Assembly (NCBI GenBank): GCA_020161965.1
Contig: JAIUNH010000185.1
Location: forward strand, 1 to 7,428
Direction: 5' to 3'
Origin: Pseudomonadota bacterium
GTDB lineage: Bacteria; Pseudomonadota; Alphaproteobacteria; CACIAM-22H2
DNA: 7,428 bases
The notes below the pieces were generated by a model. It saw only the letters and a program-made list of their open reading frames with translations, did no database searches and had not been told where the DNA came from. Positions 6,448 to 7,428 of this stretch are shown one piece after another (the stretch's first letter is position 1; every line of letters begins with the position of its first letter). A program made the position numbers and the translations under genes.

Positions 6448-7428
6448 CTATCTTTCTGCATCTTCCAGCATCATCGCGGCGGCTTTTTCGCCGATCATCA
6501 ACGCGGGCGCGTTCGTGTTGCCCGACGTGATGGTCGGCATGATCGACGCGTCGGCGACGCGCAAACCATCGATCCCGCGCACGCGCAATCGCGCATCGAC
6601 CACGGCGCCCGGATCGTTGTCGCCGCCCATTCTGCACGTGCCCACGGGATGGAAGATCGTCGTGCCAATGCGCCCCGCCGCTTCGGCGAGTGCGGCCGTA
6701 TCCACGATCTCCGGCCCTGGGCGAAATTCCTCCGGCTTGAAGCGCTGCAAGGCGGGCTGCGATACGATGCGGCGCGTGAGGCGGATCGCCTCGGCCGCGA
6801 CCAACTTGTCTTCTTCCGCCGATAGATAGTTCGGCTTAATCGCAGGCGCCGCGAAAGGATCGGCGGATTTCGCCATCACGCTGCCGCGGCTCGCCGGGCG
6901 CAGATGGCAGACCGATGCGGTGAAGGCCGGGAAGGGGTGCAGCGGCTCGCCGAATTTGTCGAGCGTCAAAGGCTGCACGTGATATTCGAGATCGGCGGTG
7001 GCGCGCGCGGGATCGGATTTCGCGAAGGCGCCGAGTTGCGAGGGCGCCATCGTCAGCGGTCCGCGTTTGAACAACGCGTATTCCAGCCCCATACCGATCT
7101 TGCCGAACAGCGAATTGGCGCGCTCGTTCAGCGTTTTCACGCCGTGAACTTTATAGGCGCAGCGGATTTGCAGATGATCCTGCAGATTGCCGCCCACGCC
7201 CGTCAGCGCGTGACGGACATCGACACCGATCCCGCGCAGATGTTCGGGTGCGCCGATGCCGGACACTTGCAACAGATGCGGCGATCCAATGGCGCCCGCC
7301 GCCAGCACGATCTCGCGCGCCGACGCGCGCGCCGGTTTGTCGCCGTGGCGGAACGAAAGTCCCGTCGCGCGCCGCCCGTCGAATTCGATCGCGGTGGCTT
7401 GCGCGTGCGTGACGATGCGTAAGTTTGC
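6448..7428 (-). CDS. GMC-family FAD-dependent oxidoreductase (choline/alcohol dehydrogenase-like), C-terminal part
   Basis: The frame is open from the window edge to TAG at 6448-6450, giving 326 residues; the N-terminal FAD-binding part lies outside. An apparent GTG start at 7308 is really the valine of REIVLAAG, since sequence upstream (ANLRIVTHAQATAIEFDG and onward) is in frame and typical of the family. The second GMC signature, GAIGSPHLLQVSGIG, is complete. The C-terminus has the active-site motif FHPVGTCRMGG, with the catalytic His encoded at 6649-6651, and SGNTNAP, with the partner Asn at 6511-6513, followed by the usual final helix IGEKAAAMML. Such enzymes oxidise alcohols such as choline, medium-chain alcohols or polyethylene glycol using FAD. 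No betaine-aldehyde dehydrogenase or choline regulator is in view, so the substrate is open. It is read in the same direction as the peptidase but differs strongly in base composition. Confidence 0.9.
   Translation of the reverse strand, partial: ANLRIVTHAQATAIEFDGRRATGLSFRHGDKPARASAREIVLAAGAIGSPHLLQVSGIGAPEHLRGIGVDVRHALTGVGGNLQDHLQIRCAYKVHGVKTLNERANSLFGKIGMGLEYALFKRGPLTMAPSQLGAFAKSDPARATADLEYHVQPLTLDKFGEPLHPFPAFTASVCHLRPASRGSVMAKSADPFAAPAIKPNYLSAEEDKLVAAEAIRLTRRIVSQPALQRFKPEEFRPGPEIVDTAALAEAAGRIGTTIFHPVGTCRMGGDNDPGAVVDARLRVRGIDGLRVADASIMPTITSGNTNAPALMIGEKAAAMMLEDAER

Noticed and set aside
5446..6465. Possible target-site duplication flanking the low-GC segment (CCTA followed by TGC and ATCT on both sides)
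   Set aside because: The match is short and interrupted. The shared CTA is simply the TAG stop codon of both - strand genes.
6904..7422. A 172-codon open frame on the + strand opposite the GMC gene
   Set aside because: It is antisense to conserved GMC sequence and its product has a low-complexity Arg/Gln/His-rich composition.

Overview
The window looks like chromosomal DNA of a GC-rich alphaproteobacterium. The host-like genes have strong G/C third positions (39 of 60 bases are G/C at 3061-3120), and the gene families and short intergenic gaps fit that group. The genus cannot be read from the sequence.

Layout, left to right. (1) The last 58 codons of an AmpG-like MFS permease run in on the + strand (1-179). 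(2) A family 9 glycosyltransferase (heptosyltransferase-like) lies on the - strand (162-1139) and its end overlaps the permease's end by 18 bp. (3) A 109-bp divergent intergenic region (1140-1248) separates it from a 900-residue fusion protein on the + strand (1249-3951). This joins an ADP-forming acyl-CoA synthetase (alpha and beta parts) to a C-terminal GNAT acetyltransferase, the architecture of the lysine acetyltransferase Pat/PatZ. (4) A 96-bp gap with a candidate promoter leads into a 465-residue nitronate monooxygenase-family flavoprotein (4048-5445, GTG start). (5) Three bases later comes the end of a - strand gene for a 308-residue trypsin-like serine peptidase (5449-6375). It lies in strikingly AT-rich DNA (13 of 60 bases G/C at 6001-6060) and looks horizontally acquired. 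(6) After a 72-bp AT-rich leader comes the C-terminal 326 residues of a GMC-family FAD oxidoreductase on the - strand (6448-7428). Its 5' end is outside the window.

There is no obvious single pathway. The GC-rich genes are envelope and metabolic functions: muropeptide import, sugar transfer, acyl-CoA chemistry with protein acylation, and two flavin oxidoreductases. The points most worth following are three. The Pat-like fusion keeps the phospho-histidine that, from memory, E. coli PatZ has lost. The nitronate monooxygenase homologue has a four-cysteine C-terminal motif. The peptidase is a lone low-GC gene of unknown role. I see no tRNA, rRNA, CRISPR array, insertion sequence or clear intrinsic terminator, and no multi-gene system that I could call undescribed.
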